Positions 1 to 8,917 of a stretch of DNA of 64,000 bases are shown piece by piece (positions within the stretch are counted from its first letter, which is position 1; each line of letters opens with the position of its first letter). Source of the stretch: VGNY01 sp964549635 (GTDB lineage: Bacteria > Chloroflexota > Dehalococcoidia > GIF9 > UBA5629); NCBI GenBank assembly GCA_964549635.1, contig CAZJVJ010000001.1, forward strand, positions 237,650 to 301,649. The letters run 5' to 3'. Under the pieces are notes generated by a model. That model saw only the letters and a list, made by a program, of their open reading frames with translations. It ran no database searches and was not told where the DNA came from. A program made the position numbers and the translations under genes.

Positions 1-560
1 CTTAAGGCACTGCGCGCCGCATCCAGTAAAAGCTGCGGCTCAGGCGCCAGCTTTCGACCGGTCGCCCTGGAAATGAGCTCAGCCACCTGCTCGATGGTCT
101 TGTGCACCGCCGGTCCTGTAATATGTGCCGGTCTTTCTCCGGCAAGCTGGACAAGCCACTCGCCCAGGTCAGTCTCCGTCACTCTGATGCCGGCTCTCTC
201 CAAGTGCTGCCTTAACTCGATCTCCTCGGTGAGCATAGACTTGGACTTGACTATGTGCCTGACATGGTGCTTTTGTGCTAGCTTACGCACATACTCATTG
301 GCGTCCTCAGCATCCCTAGCCTCATATACCACCGCACCAGCCCGGCTCGCCGCCGTCTTGAACTGCTCCACCAGCTCTGGAAGGCTGGCGATAGATTTCT
401 CCTTCACGCTGCGGACTTTCTGGCTCAAGGAATCAAAGTCAACACCTTCGAAAGCCATCTGGCGGGCAAATTTGATGAGGCCCATCAATCTGGTAAGGGC
501 AGCCTGTAAATTTTCGTCCCCGAGCGCCTTATTGACGCGCTTTGCCATAGTCCGGCTCAT
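1..560 (-). CDS. lutB: Lactate utilisation protein B (LutB), N-terminal part, cut by window edge
   Basis: The reverse strand reads open from an ATG at 560 to the window edge (about 186 codons). It encodes the N-terminal LUD domain of LutB, the iron-sulfur subunit of the LutABC L-lactate oxidation system. Family-typical stretches are visible: a VVYEARDAEDA segment, IVKSKSM, LRQHLERAGI and a TDLGEWLVQLAGERP block. The C-terminal ferredoxin domain expected in LutB lies outside the window, so its presence cannot be checked. The start overlaps the stop of the upstream LUD gene by ATGA, indicating translational coupling. The first 60 residues and the following LUD segment resemble the neighbour at 557-1288, suggesting an old duplication. 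Confidence 0.85.
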   Translation of the reverse strand, partial: MSRTMAKRVNKALGDENLQAALTRLMGLIKFARQMAFEGVDFDSLSQKVRSVKEKSIASLPELVEQFKTAASRAGAVVYEARDAEDANEYVRKLAQKHHVRHIVKSKSMLTEEIELRQHLERAGIRVTETDLGEWLVQLAGERPAHITGPAVHKTIEQVAELISRATGRKLAPEPQLLLDAARSAL

Positions 561-1288
561 CTCACACCTCGCTTATCTGGATTAGACACCATCACTATGT
601 GCTCCTCTGCGGGCCCCTGAGCCCTGGCCAGTATAGCGCCAGGTATATCCGCAGTGGTGTTCCTGCCGGTGATGTAAGTCACATAGCTCGGCACCCCTAT
701 TTTAGTAGTACCTTCGACGGGCGCTCTGATTTTCAACACTGCATCCTCCATGGTCGGGACAATGCTCCCACATTCAACGAGAGTCAGATGAAAACGGGGC
801 AAGACAGCAACCAGACGAGTACTCCCCTCACTGCCGGTCAGGACCAGGGTTCCAGTCTCGGCTATAGCCATATCGGCCTCAGATATGCCCAAGTCAGCAT
901 TCATGCAGGCCTGTCTCAATACACGGTTGGTTGCATTCAATAAGACCTGCGGGTCAGGGGCCAGTTCCTCACCGGTTACAGCGGAGATAAGCCTGGCTAT
1001 CTCCTCCAAGCTTCTCCTTTTTGTCCGCTTACTTCCAGCAAGCTGGCCTATCCATTCCTCGATATCGGCCACCACTACCTCTATGCCAGCCGTTTCCAGA
1101 TGCCGTCTCAAACTTAGCGCGTCAGCCAGTACAGACTTCGACTTAACCACGCGCTTTACACCACGTTCCTGCACCAGCTTCAATACATAGTCAGTGGCAT
1201 CACCAGCGTCTTTGGCTTCATAGACTATAGCGCCAGCCCTGGCAGCCTCTGCCTTGAACCGCTCTATCTCGGTGGTTACTGCTAACAT
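557..1288 (-). CDS. LUD-domain protein (LutB/LutC-like)
   Basis: This 243-aa protein is a single LUD domain. It shares the VYEAKDAGDATDYV and VVKSKSV segments with the LutB encoded just downstream, and has the ISEADMAIAETGTLVL block typical of LutB/LutC proteins. It lacks any cysteine cluster, so it corresponds to LutC or to a LutB that has lost its ferredoxin part. LUD proteins act in cytosolic lactate oxidation to pyruvate. It lies 18 nt downstream of a LarA-like racemase and overlaps lutB by four bases, so the three genes look like one lactate or 2-hydroxyacid operon. No LutA is visible in the window; it may lie beyond the left edge. Confidence 0.8.
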   Translation of the reverse strand: MLAVTTEIERFKAEAARAGAIVYEAKDAGDATDYVLKLVQERGVKRVVKSKSVLADALSLRRHLETAGIEVVVADIEEWIGQLAGSKRTKRRSLEEIARLISAVTGEELAPDPQVLLNATNRVLRQACMNADLGISEADMAIAETGTLVLTGSEGSTRLVAVLPRFHLTLVECGSIVPTMEDAVLKIRAPVEGTTKIGVPSYVTYITGRNTTADIPGAILARAQGPAEEHIVMVSNPDKRGVR

Positions 1289-1306
1289 ATATTCCTCCTG
1301 TGAAAA

Positions 1307-2557
1307 CTAAGACCACACCAGGTATTGAATGGTACCATCAGGGACAACTGCTACCCTGGCACCACTGGGGAAATCACGGTTCAGGATGTCCATAACCTCG
1401 TCCCAGCTCTTCACCCATACAGTACCAGGAATAGCCAACCAGTCAGCCATGGATTTCTCGAACTGTGGCGACAGCACTACCACTCTTTTAAGCCATGGTA
1501 GCTGAAAGTCAACGGCGCTGAACAATCGACCCCTGGTACGCTTGCCGAAACTGCCCAACAAATAGTGCACCACCTGTCCAGCAGGGCAGTCCATAACCAG
1601 GACCAAATCACCGCCCTTATCAATCAACATCGGTATGCCTATAATCAGACCAACTATGGCCTCATTGCCCTTGCTGTAAGTATTCACCACGACCACATCA
1701 GCACCCGGCACTGGCTTTGTGGCATAGTGGGACATGGCGAACTCCACCGCTTTATAATATTCAGCCTGAGGCTCGCCGGCAAATATGGCGCAGGGTTGTC
1801 CCTGACCATTGATTATGGTGTCAATCTTGAAATCAAGTCCTACCATCCTTGCCGCCTCATTAAAGTCCTGCACCATCGGGTTTTGTGCCCAGTTGCCCGG
1901 ACCTACGGTGTTCCCCCTGCCCGCCTCCCTGGCCTTCACTTCCAGCCGATGGAAGGCTTCAATTGAGTCCATTGAAGATACACCAGGCAATATGATTTTT
2001 CCACCGCCGCTGAAACCAGTCTGGGGATGGGGCACCACAGAGCCAATACCGATTTTAAGGTCACAGACCATAACCTCAGAATTAACGGAGAGCTTTGTGC
2101 CCTGTGAGGTCTGGTCAACATAGGTGCAGTTCTCGTACGCATTGTGGTTGTAAACCGGAAACCTGTCCACAACCTCACTGCCCAGCTTCCTGTGAAAATC
2201 CTGATAGTTATGTGCACCGTGAGCACCGGTGGCACAGATGAACCTGATAGCCCTATCCGGAATGCCCGCCACAACCAGTTCTTTAAGGACATAGGGGACA
2301 ATTTCAGCGGCCCTTGTCGGGCGGGAAATGTCATCAAAGATTATGGCTACCTCGCTTCTGCCGCAGGCCAGCTCCCTGAGGGCAGGACAACCTATAGGTC
2401 TGGCCAGCGCAGCCTTTATTTCCTCCTCAGTTATACGGTAGGCAGCGTGGCCCTCCATCAGGCAGGGTACGACCTCCCATGACTCCGGGAAGTCTAATCG
2501 CAGCTCGTCATCTTGATACCACATTCGTCTGGGGACAGCAACAGTCTTTGTAGCCAT
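1307..2557 (-). CDS. larA: Nickel-dependent lactate racemase family protein (LarA-like)
   Basis: The protein has 416 aa from an ATG at 2557, preceded by AGGAAGG at good spacing; an upstream in-frame start at 2611 has no such site. It belongs to the LarA/DUF2088 family, which uses the nickel-pincer nucleotide to racemise 2-hydroxyacids. The DDISRPT motif is at 75-81 and ATGAH at 109-113. The GFSGGGK segment ends at Lys187, the position of the lysine that covalently holds the cofactor in LarA, and His177 and His203 match the other LarA active-site histidines (offset +3). No larB, larC or larE cofactor genes are in the window. Position upstream of two LUD genes supports lactate or a related hydroxyacid as substrate, but the LarA family has many substrates. 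Confidence 0.82.
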   Translation of the reverse strand: MATKTVAVPRRMWYQDDELRLDFPESWEVVPCLMEGHAAYRITEEEIKAALARPIGCPALRELACGRSEVAIIFDDISRPTRAAEIVPYVLKELVVAGIPDRAIRFICATGAHGAHNYQDFHRKLGSEVVDRFPVYNHNAYENCTYVDQTSQGTKLSVNSEVMVCDLKIGIGSVVPHPQTGFSGGGKIILPGVSSMDSIEAFHRLEVKAREAGRGNTVGPGNWAQNPMVQDFNEAARMVGLDFKIDTIINGQGQPCAIFAGEPQAEYYKAVEFAMSHYATKPVPGADVVVVNTYSKGNEAIVGLIIGIPMLIDKGGDLVLVMDCPAGQVVHYLLGSFGKRTRGRLFSAVDFQLPWLKRVVVLSPQFEKSMADWLAIPGTVWVKSWDEVMDILNRDFPSGARVAVVPDGTIQYLVWS

Positions 2558-2647
2558 TTTAGTCCTTCCTTGAATCAGGACGACCAGAAGCCCTCGAAAT
2601 GCAGAATACAACAGGCTGATTTACCTGAGACTATCCGGCTAAAAAGC

Positions 2648-3319
2648 TTATTTTTGTCCACCATCATCCCGCTTCTTTCGCCTTACACGTTCCAGGGCAC
2701 GGCGCTGGAGTTCCTCGCTATACTGGCGCCAGGCGTCAGCTTCACCCTTTCTCGTCTTCATCTCAAAAAGACAGGTATCGTGTCCCTGGGGAATGGAGTA
2801 ACGGAAGAAAGCATCGAAATTGCCCCTGTCCCCCCAAAGCTCACGTGCTGCTTGCATGGTGCCCTCAACGAAATAGCGCTGGACACGGCAGTCGAAAGGC
2901 CGATAAACGTCCTGATGCGGGCAGTAGAGGATATGAAAGCCTGCCTCGTCATCGCTCTTAATAAAAGTTTCCTCTATGGAGGCGTACAGGACTTCATTCA
3001 ACCAGCTAGCAATTAACGAGGCCACTTCAATATTGCTAAGGTCCTCAGGGATCTCAACTCCCGAAGCCATTTCAAGAAATATGTCTCTGCCCAGCTGATT
3101 TATGGCGCGCCTGCACACCTCCTGCCCTTCGGCACCAAACCGCTCCTCCACTGCCTCAAGCATCCGTAACACCCCCATAGCCATCATCTGCCCCCAGACA
3201 AAGGTGGTGGCAGGGTCATAATCATCACGACTTAAACAGGTGGAACGGAAGTTCTCCACCGCCTTTCCGAAGGGAAAGCGCAATGGCAACCGCTGCCGCC
3301 GTTCTCCTATTTTGCTCAT
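2648..3319 (-). CDS. Conserved hypothetical protein, possibly ATC-hydrolase-like
   Basis: The 223-aa soluble protein starts at an ATG preceded by AAGGAGG. The mid-region has the segment LYCPHQDVYRPFDCRVQRYF followed by an EGTMQAARELWGD helix, and near the C-terminus a CLFEMKTR strand. This overall pattern recalls L-2-amino-thiazoline-4-carboxylic acid hydrolase-like proteins common in anaerobes, but I cannot confirm the family. It has no signal peptide or membrane segment. The very basic C-terminus (RRALERVRRKKRDDG) may be a tail. It is separated by 90 nt from the larA-like gene and may be the first gene of that transcript. Confidence 0.6.
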   Translation of the reverse strand: MSKIGERRQRLPLRFPFGKAVENFRSTCLSRDDYDPATTFVWGQMMAMGVLRMLEAVEERFGAEGQEVCRRAINQLGRDIFLEMASGVEIPEDLSNIEVASLIASWLNEVLYASIEETFIKSDDEAGFHILYCPHQDVYRPFDCRVQRYFVEGTMQAARELWGDRGNFDAFFRYSIPQGHDTCLFEMKTRKGEADAWRQYSEELQRRALERVRRKKRDDGGQK

Positions 3320-3376
3320 ATTTGCCTCCTTGTTAACATTGTTAATTAATTGAAGCGACAGGTCTTAGCCGCTTCA

Positions 3377-3628
3377 CTAATGGTCAGTCAGTTCAACTAT
3401 GGTGACCCCTAGACCGCCCTCACCACGGCCAGCCACCCGGTAGGACTTGACCAGAGGATGCTCTGCTAGTATAGCATGCACTGCACGGCGCAATGTACCC
3501 GTCCCCTTACCATGAACAATTCGCACAGAAGGTAGGCCTGCCATGAAAGCAGCATGAAGATAGCAGTTAAGCCTGGGCAATGCCTCATCCAGTGTGAGCC
3601 GACGCAAACGCAGTTCTAAATCCACCAT
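3377..3628 (-). CDS. Small Smr-domain protein
   Basis: This 83-aa protein is a free-standing Smr (small MutS-related) domain. It shows a leucine-rich start (LELRLRRLTLDEALPRL), the hallmark VRIVHGKGTGTLR motif and the LGVTIVEL end strand. Smr domains are nucleases found at the C-terminus of MutS2 or alone; a stand-alone domain of this length may act on structured DNA or RNA. The ATG overlaps the TGA of tilS as TGATG, so it is translationally coupled to tilS. No MutS2 body is encoded upstream, so this is not a gene fragment by position. Confidence 0.8.
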   Translation of the reverse strand: MVDLELRLRRLTLDEALPRLNCYLHAAFMAGLPSVRIVHGKGTGTLRRAVHAILAEHPLVKSYRVAGRGEGGLGVTIVELTDH

Positions 3629-5055
3629 CAGGCAGACCTTTCAAACTTCAGCCGCAGGATATTCCTGGTATTTTCCGTGACTTTAAACCTATCGTCTATT
3701 CTCCAGCCAACCACCCATAAAATCCCTTCAGGCGAACAGACCAATGGTACCCTATCGCGCCAGGAACGAGGAATTTTGGAATCAACCATGAAGTCCTGGA
3801 GCTTTTTAATTTCTTTCATGCCCAGGGGCTGGAAACGGTCGCCCGGCCTGCGTCGCCTTACCGTCAACTCAGTACCTACCCTGTCCAAGTCAAAGCAGGC
3901 AACTAGACCATCGCCATTGTTGGCTGACTCTGTAGCTACATCAGCAGTAACATGCCAGCCAGGCAAAACTGTCTCACCAGGGACTTTAATGCTGAATACT
4001 CCATCGAGTGTTGGTAATGGACAGGAGGAGGTCTGACTTGAAGTTAAAACCAGACGGCCGTACTCTGCGGTCAATGTCACGCCGCGTGGCAGGCACAGTT
4101 TCTTCCCCGCCGGCTTTGCTAGAAAGTCCACCATCGCCTCAATGTGTTGAGCTTCAATATCTCGAAGATTACCCAAAAGCTGCTGCACCGCCGTTCGAAA
4201 CGCCTGCCTTTGCATAGCCCGTGGTAACGAAGCCATCCTGCCCACATTCAAGTAAATTACATTGGCTTTTGTTTCAGCTAGCTCCTTCCATATCATTGAC
4301 ACTTGCCCATCAATAAAGGCAAGAGCATCACCAGCTATAGCCGCTAACCTGAGCAAAGCGTCATCAATGCCCTGGTTATATGTTCTGACCACAGGTAGCA
4401 ACTCAAGACGAATGCGGTTTCTTACAAATGCAGGTGACAAATTGGATGAGTCGCTCCGTGGCTTTAGCCCATGTCTCTGACAGTAGCCCCACGCTTCCTG
4501 CCTGGTGACCTCGAGCATTGGCCGCACCAACTCAATTCGGGAATTACATTCACCTAACTGCAATACCGAGCGAGGTTGCAGGCCACACAGTCCAGCCAAT
4601 CCAGCACCTCGGAGCAGATGTATCAGGATGGTCTCGACATTATCATCTCGGGTATGCCCCAACGCCACAACAGAACTGCCCTCTCGACTAGCCACTTCGG
4701 CCAGAAAACTGTAGCGCACCTCCCTGGCAGCTTCCTCCAAGGAACCTCCCTTCCGGTTATGGTAAGCCAACACATCACGACTTTCTATGGTGGCTGGCAC
4801 GCGAAGCTCACCGGCCAAATCACGGACGTATTCAGCATCAGCATCAGACTCAGCACCGCGAAGCTGATGATTTAGATGGGCAACGTGAAGCTCCACACCG
4901 AGGTCGGCGCGGCTCTTTGCCAGCAGATGAAGTAAACATACCGAATCAGCACCACCCGACACCGCCACAACGACCTTTCCACCTGCTGACAAAAGCTCGT
5001 GTTTTCTGATAAAACCAGTAATCCTTTGCTCCAGTGTCCTTTCTTTACTGGCCAA
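3628..5055 (-). CDS. tilS: tRNA(Ile)-lysidine synthase
   Basis: TilS (475 aa) ligates lysine to C34 of tRNA-Ile(CAU) using ATP. The PP-loop motif VSGGADS is near residue 32, followed by HLNHQLRG and the LGHTRDDNVETIL motif. The C-terminal TilS_C region has VRRRRPGDRFQPLGM. The proposed start is a TTG at 5055 with only a weak GGAAG site nearby, so a later start is possible. It lies in a tight minus-strand run (M48 protease, phosphatase, tilS, Smr) with gaps of a few bases or overlaps. Length is normal for the family. Confidence 0.92.
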   Translation of the reverse strand: MASKERTLEQRITGFIRKHELLSAGGKVVVAVSGGADSVCLLHLLAKSRADLGVELHVAHLNHQLRGAESDADAEYVRDLAGELRVPATIESRDVLAYHNRKGGSLEEAAREVRYSFLAEVASREGSSVVALGHTRDDNVETILIHLLRGAGLAGLCGLQPRSVLQLGECNSRIELVRPMLEVTRQEAWGYCQRHGLKPRSDSSNLSPAFVRNRIRLELLPVVRTYNQGIDDALLRLAAIAGDALAFIDGQVSMIWKELAETKANVIYLNVGRMASLPRAMQRQAFRTAVQQLLGNLRDIEAQHIEAMVDFLAKPAGKKLCLPRGVTLTAEYGRLVLTSSQTSSCPLPTLDGVFSIKVPGETVLPGWHVTADVATESANNGDGLVACFDLDRVGTELTVRRRRPGDRFQPLGMKEIKKLQDFMVDSKIPRSWRDRVPLVCSPEGILWVVGWRIDDRFKVTENTRNILRLKFERSA

Positions 5056-5062
5056 TCTTCCG

Positions 5063-5671
5063 TCACTCCCTCAAATGACACGTGTCGCCCAGGCAGACCA
5101 GGTAAGGATGTCTATCACCAAACTCGATTATGCTGATGCTGCCGGTCTGCACTCTAATCCTCTCCAGAGTATTTAAAGGCCACCCTAGAGCCTTACAGAT
5201 AGCCACCAATACGACGAAGTAATGACCGACCACGACAACTGTCTGCATATTATGACGTTCAAGGATGCGCTGTATAGTAGCCCATACCCTATCCGCCAGG
5301 TCAACCACGCTCTCGCCACCGGGCAATTTCTCCGAGCCCCGGCCCTGTCGCCATTGCATTAGAAACTGGCTGAAATTGTTACCGAGTTCAGCTATAGGGA
5401 CGCCTTCAAGCTCGCCCACTTCTATTTCACGCAAATCAGGCTCAACCTGTACTACCAGCCCATGGTGGCTGGAAATGGCCATGGCAGTATCAAAGGCACG
5501 TTTTAGCGGGCTGGAATAGACAGCAGCTATTTCCAGGTCCTTTAAGGCCAGACCCAGTCTTTCCGCCTGCTTTTTTCCTACCTCGCTTAACTCTGTATCG
5601 CTGCCACCACCTTGAATCCGGCGCTGTTGATTCCAGGCAGTTTCACCATGCCTGACTAGTATGAGTCTGAT
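5063..5671 (-). CDS. Histidine phosphatase family protein with apparent AUC start codon
   Basis: The gene encodes a phosphoglycerate-mutase-superfamily protein (about 202 aa). The reading frame begins IRLILVRHGETAWN, where RHG holds the catalytic histidine; most relatives begin MRLILVRHGET at exactly this point. The first codon is ATC (positions 5671-5669). It sits four to six bases after a strong AGGAGGTG, and an in-frame TGA lies two codons upstream. No ATG, GTG or TTG exists before the catalytic motif; the first in-frame ATG (5482) would remove it. The ESVVDLADRVW and VVVGHYFVVL motifs are intact. Substrate is unknown; RNase H-associated and alpha-ribazole phosphatases are relatives. Either AUC is used as start or one base is wrong in the assembly. 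Confidence 0.85.
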   Translation of the reverse strand: MRLILVRHGETAWNQQRRIQGGGSDTELSEVGKKQAERLGLALKDLEIAAVYSSPLKRAFDTAMAISSHHGLVVQVEPDLREIEVGELEGVPIAELGNNFSQFLMQWRQGRGSEKLPGGESVVDLADRVWATIQRILERHNMQTVVVVGHYFVVLVAICKALGWPLNTLERIRVQTGSISIIEFGDRHPYLVCLGDTCHLRE

Positions 5672-5674
5672 GTT

Positions 5675-6808
5675 TCACCTCCTGAACTTGTCACGATAAG
5701 CCCGAGCCAGAGCCACCCGTTTAGTATAAGGCGGATGGTCGTAGAATAAAAGCTCCGCCCAGAAGCTTGGGGCTGCCACAGTTAAATTCTGGTCAGTAAG
5801 CTTGGTCATTGCCGTGACAAATGCCTCGGGGTTGGCTGTGAGTTCCAGGGCCACTTTATCAGCTGACTTCTCCAGATGCCGACTGTAGGCATTGACCAAC
5901 GGCGTTGCCATAAGGTTGAACACAATCAAAACCAACAACAATACAGGGAATGCCGCCACATCATCAATACCTTGAAAACCCAGCAAATCAAGACTAGCTT
6001 TCAAAACCAAATCAGCCAAACAAAAGGCAAAGAAAATTACGATCGTCTCGACTACTAGTAATTTTAAAATATCCCGGTGAAGGTGATGGCCTAATTCATG
6101 AGCCAGTATCACTTCAATTTCGTCTGGGGAATATTGCCGTAGCAAGGTGTCACTAATTATAATACTCCTAGTCTTACCCAGACCAGCCAGCATAGCATTA
6201 GCCGCAGTACCTTTACTGCTCAAATTAATGGTGAACACTTCCGTAAACCGTGTCCTTACTTGCTTCGCCAGGTCCATCAACCTTTGCTTAAGTTCCACAT
6301 CAGCCAGTGGTTCCAGTTTAAAGAAAATAGGCAAAAGCAAGGTCGGTGTCAGCCGGGTCAGAAGAAGGACAAGCAACACAAGTAACACACTTGCCCAAAT
6401 CCACCAGATATGGGGAAATCGGCCCAGCAACCAGTAAACAACAATAACCACTGCCAAACCTAATGATATGCCTAGTGCTGAGGCTTTAGCCCTATCCACC
6501 AGCCAGTCGTTGAACTTCTGGTTCGACAGACCGTAGCGGCGCGGCAGGACAAAGCCTCTATAATAGGTCAGCGGCATTAAGATTATCCCCAAACCAATAC
6601 ACAAAATGAGGAAATAGATGGCCGCCGCCCCTGGCTGCGGAAAGGTCAGCAGATAACTCAGTTGGGCCGAGATACCGCCGAAAATGAGCATTAGAAGAAG
6701 AGCAATGAGTAAAACTAGCTCGATTAAAGATAACAGTCTGGTCAGTCTGGAATACTTTATAGCCAGTTCCTGGCGTTTGACATCTGGACAGGTCCCCGAT
6801 AGCACCAT
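5675..6808 (-). CDS. M48 family metalloprotease (Ste24/CAAX-protease-like), membrane protein
   Basis: This 377-aa integral membrane zinc protease has about six hydrophobic segments, the zinc motif HELGHH near residue 245 and the downstream EKSADKVAL segment that supplies the third zinc ligand and catalytic Asp. The order (membrane N-terminus, helix-rich middle, HExxH, two further membrane segments, ExxxD) matches Ste24-type M48 peptidases rather than the shorter HtpX. The family cleaves membrane proteins from the cytoplasmic face. The stop codon lies two bases upstream of the start of the phosphatase gene. Substrates cannot be guessed from context. Confidence 0.85.
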   Translation of the reverse strand: MVLSGTCPDVKRQELAIKYSRLTRLLSLIELVLLIALLLMLIFGGISAQLSYLLTFPQPGAAAIYFLILCIGLGIILMPLTYYRGFVLPRRYGLSNQKFNDWLVDRAKASALGISLGLAVVIVVYWLLGRFPHIWWIWASVLLVLLVLLLTRLTPTLLLPIFFKLEPLADVELKQRLMDLAKQVRTRFTEVFTINLSSKGTAANAMLAGLGKTRSIIISDTLLRQYSPDEIEVILAHELGHHLHRDILKLLVVETIVIFFAFCLADLVLKASLDLLGFQGIDDVAAFPVLLLVLIVFNLMATPLVNAYSRHLEKSADKVALELTANPEAFVTAMTKLTDQNLTVAAPSFWAELLFYDHPPYTKRVALARAYRDKFRR

Positions 6809-6811
6809 TTA

Positions 6812-7474
6812 TTATACCAAACCCACCCTATCTTTATTTAAAATCAACTTAGTGCGGTGGATGGACTTTGGCCGCTGAGAAAAGCCCAGGGCTTTCGTCA
6901 CCTGCTCTGGCCTGCCGGTACCTTTGGCATCACAGCGCAACCTCATCCCCAGCACACAAAACGCATCAGAGCGATCAATAAGCCACAGGTCTTCCACCAG
7001 AGCACGCAAATCGTAATAGCGGGCGCCCGTATCTCTGAAATGGTGCCACGGTATCTCTCTGGCAGCAAGCAGGGACCGTAAAGCCGACTCTATTTCTTGT
7101 CTGCTTTTGTCCGTTTCCACCTCGACCCTATACTCTACAAATCGGACCTGGGACTGAAGTGATGGTGCGTTCAGGGCAACCACCCACGCTTCCAGTAAAT
7201 CTATTCCACGGGGCAATTTCTCCTTCAACTGAGCCATGAAAGAATTCAGTGACACCCACCGCGTAAGGAAAACATCCATTAACTCAGCTTCACTGGTCAC
7301 TCCTACAGCCAGCGGGGCGGCCAGCGAGATCTGCGGATGGGGAGTAAAACCCTCTGAATAGGCCAAAGGGAGACGGGCCCGACGGAAAGCCCTTTCCCAA
7401 AGCCTCATCAAGTCAAGGTGTGACAGAAACTTAAGCTCTTCACCACGGCTAAATTTAAGACGCAGGCGCTGCAT
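6812..7474 (-). CDS. DUF2344 / TIGR03936 protein (radical-SAM-associated)
   Basis: The 220-aa protein begins MQRLRLKFSRGEELKFLSHLDL and has AYSEGFTPHPQISLAAPLAVGVTS, the signature of the domain found fused to, or next to, a radical SAM protein upstream of ribonuclease G in many bacteria. Here it stands alone: no radical SAM gene precedes it. It overlaps the end of the CNNM-type membrane protein gene by 20 bases and ends three bases before the M48 protease gene, so it is in the same transcript. The molecular role of the domain is not established. Confidence 0.8.
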   Translation of the reverse strand: MQRLRLKFSRGEELKFLSHLDLMRLWERAFRRARLPLAYSEGFTPHPQISLAAPLAVGVTSEAELMDVFLTRWVSLNSFMAQLKEKLPRGIDLLEAWVVALNAPSLQSQVRFVEYRVEVETDKSRQEIESALRSLLAAREIPWHHFRDTGARYYDLRALVEDLWLIDRSDAFCVLGMRLRCDAKGTGRPEQVTKALGFSQRPKSIHRTKLILNKDRVGLV

Positions 7475-8732
7475 CCTTTTCCTTGGTCACCAGAATCCTC
7501 TCTATCTTTCGCCCCTGCATTTCAAGTATAGCCAGTTTCAAATCTTTGTACTTTAAATACTCTCCCTGCCTTGGAATACGACCTAGGTGGCTAAGAATGA
7601 AACCGGCCACGGTCTCATAGTCTCCAACCGGTAAATCCAGCCCCAGCTCCTCGTTAGCTTCCTCTATTCTTAATCCACCGTTTACCTCAAAAGTGTTAGC
7701 ATCAATAGTCACAAAGTCCTTTTCCCTAACCGCCAGTTCGTCACCGATAACACCCATTATCTCCGCAGTCAGGTGCTCGAGTGTCGCTATCCCAGCCACG
7801 CCTCCGTACTCATCAACAACTACTACCATATGACAATTATTGTCCCGCATTTCTGCCAGAAGCTCACCTAAACGCTTATACTCAGGCACGAAATGGACGG
7901 GCCGTACCAGTTCATCAATCGGGCTATCCATGGTCAACGATTGTTTTGCTTGGGCCATAAGCACATCCTTAACTGACAAAACGCCGATTACGTTATCGGG
8001 GGTGCCTTTATAGACCGGGAAACGGGAAAAAGGGCTCTGGCGATATATGTCGAAAAAGGCAGCTAGGCTCGTACCCTGCTTCAGCCAGGCGACTTCAGTC
8101 CGCGGCTGCATAACCTCGCTAACTGGACGGTCGGCAAATTCAAAGGCCCTATGCAGCATCTCGGCTTCACTTTTATCCAGTACACCCTCGGCCTCACCCA
8201 CAGTGATAACTGTATGGATTTCCCCCTCGGTCACCAGTTTTTTGTATTCTGCGGACTCGGTCACCATCTTGGTGAAACTCAAGCCGATATGGTTCAAAAC
8301 CCATACGAAGGGATAAAGAAGCCACATCGCAGCTTCAACTGCCCCGGCATAAACCAGAGACACCCGCTCAGCATGGTGAGCAGCGAGGGTCTTCGGGACA
8401 ACTTCACCAAAAATCAACAACAGTGTGGTTACTGCTATGGTGGCAACCAGGGCTCCCAGAGCTGGCCCTAGGGCTTTTATCGCCATCATCGTGCCTAGAG
8501 CAGCAGCAGCTACATTAACCAGATTGTTCCCAAGGAGCACTGTTGCCAGGAACCTGCTTGGTTCCTTTAAGACCTTCTCCAGCTTTGCAGCCCCCTTCAC
8601 CCCCGTGTTCGCCAGATGTTTGACCCTGAGCTTGGATACAGAAACGAAAGCGGTTTCAGCGCTGGAGAAAAAGGCTGAAAATACCAAACAGACTACAAAA
8701 AGTATCAGATATAAACCGTTAATGTCTTCCAT
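7455..8732 (-). CDS. CNNM/CorC (HlyC) family membrane protein
   Basis: The protein has about 425 aa from the ATG at 8732, which gives the usual N-terminus of the family (MEDINGLYLIL). An upstream GTG-type extension to 8837 would add 35 atypical residues. Domains in order: DUF21 membrane domain (about residues 5-185, including SSAETAFVS), two CBS domains (about 200-320, with VMQPRTEVAW and FSRFPVYKG) and a C-terminal CorC/HlyC transporter-associated domain (ILSHLGRIPRQGE). The family is linked to magnesium/cobalt efflux. The start is unusual in that a hairpin covers the translation initiation region. Confidence 0.85.
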   Translation of the reverse strand: MEDINGLYLILFVVCLVFSAFFSSAETAFVSVSKLRVKHLANTGVKGAAKLEKVLKEPSRFLATVLLGNNLVNVAAAALGTMMAIKALGPALGALVATIAVTTLLLIFGEVVPKTLAAHHAERVSLVYAGAVEAAMWLLYPFVWVLNHIGLSFTKMVTESAEYKKLVTEGEIHTVITVGEAEGVLDKSEAEMLHRAFEFADRPVSEVMQPRTEVAWLKQGTSLAAFFDIYRQSPFSRFPVYKGTPDNVIGVLSVKDVLMAQAKQSLTMDSPIDELVRPVHFVPEYKRLGELLAEMRDNNCHMVVVVDEYGGVAGIATLEHLTAEIMGVIGDELAVREKDFVTIDANTFEVNGGLRIEEANEELGLDLPVGDYETVAGFILSHLGRIPRQGEYLKYKDLKLAILEMQGRKIERILVTKEKDAAPAS

Positions 8733-8737
8733 ATACA

Positions 8738-8761
8738 GCCCAGCCAAACGTCCGGCTGGGC
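8738..8761 (-). promoter_or_regulatory. Hairpin immediately upstream of the CNNM-type gene start
   Basis: GCCCAGCC (8738-8745) and GGCTGGGC (8754-8761) form a perfect 8-bp stem with an 8-nt loop. In the minus-strand mRNA it ends five bases before the ATG at 8732 and contains the only GGG that could act as a ribosome-binding site. It has no U-tract, so it looks more like a translation-control hairpin than a terminator. Confidence 0.4.
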
Positions 8762-8917
8762 ATTTCAATACAATCATAACACCGGCACTTTGCAGTGTCA
8801 AAGGAAAAACGAAAGCTGTATAAAGACTGTGTACCAAATAGACAGAAGCACGTCATGGTGCTATCATTCCACTCAAGAAGGTTTACAACCCAAAAGCACT
8901 AAATGGAAGGGTGAACT

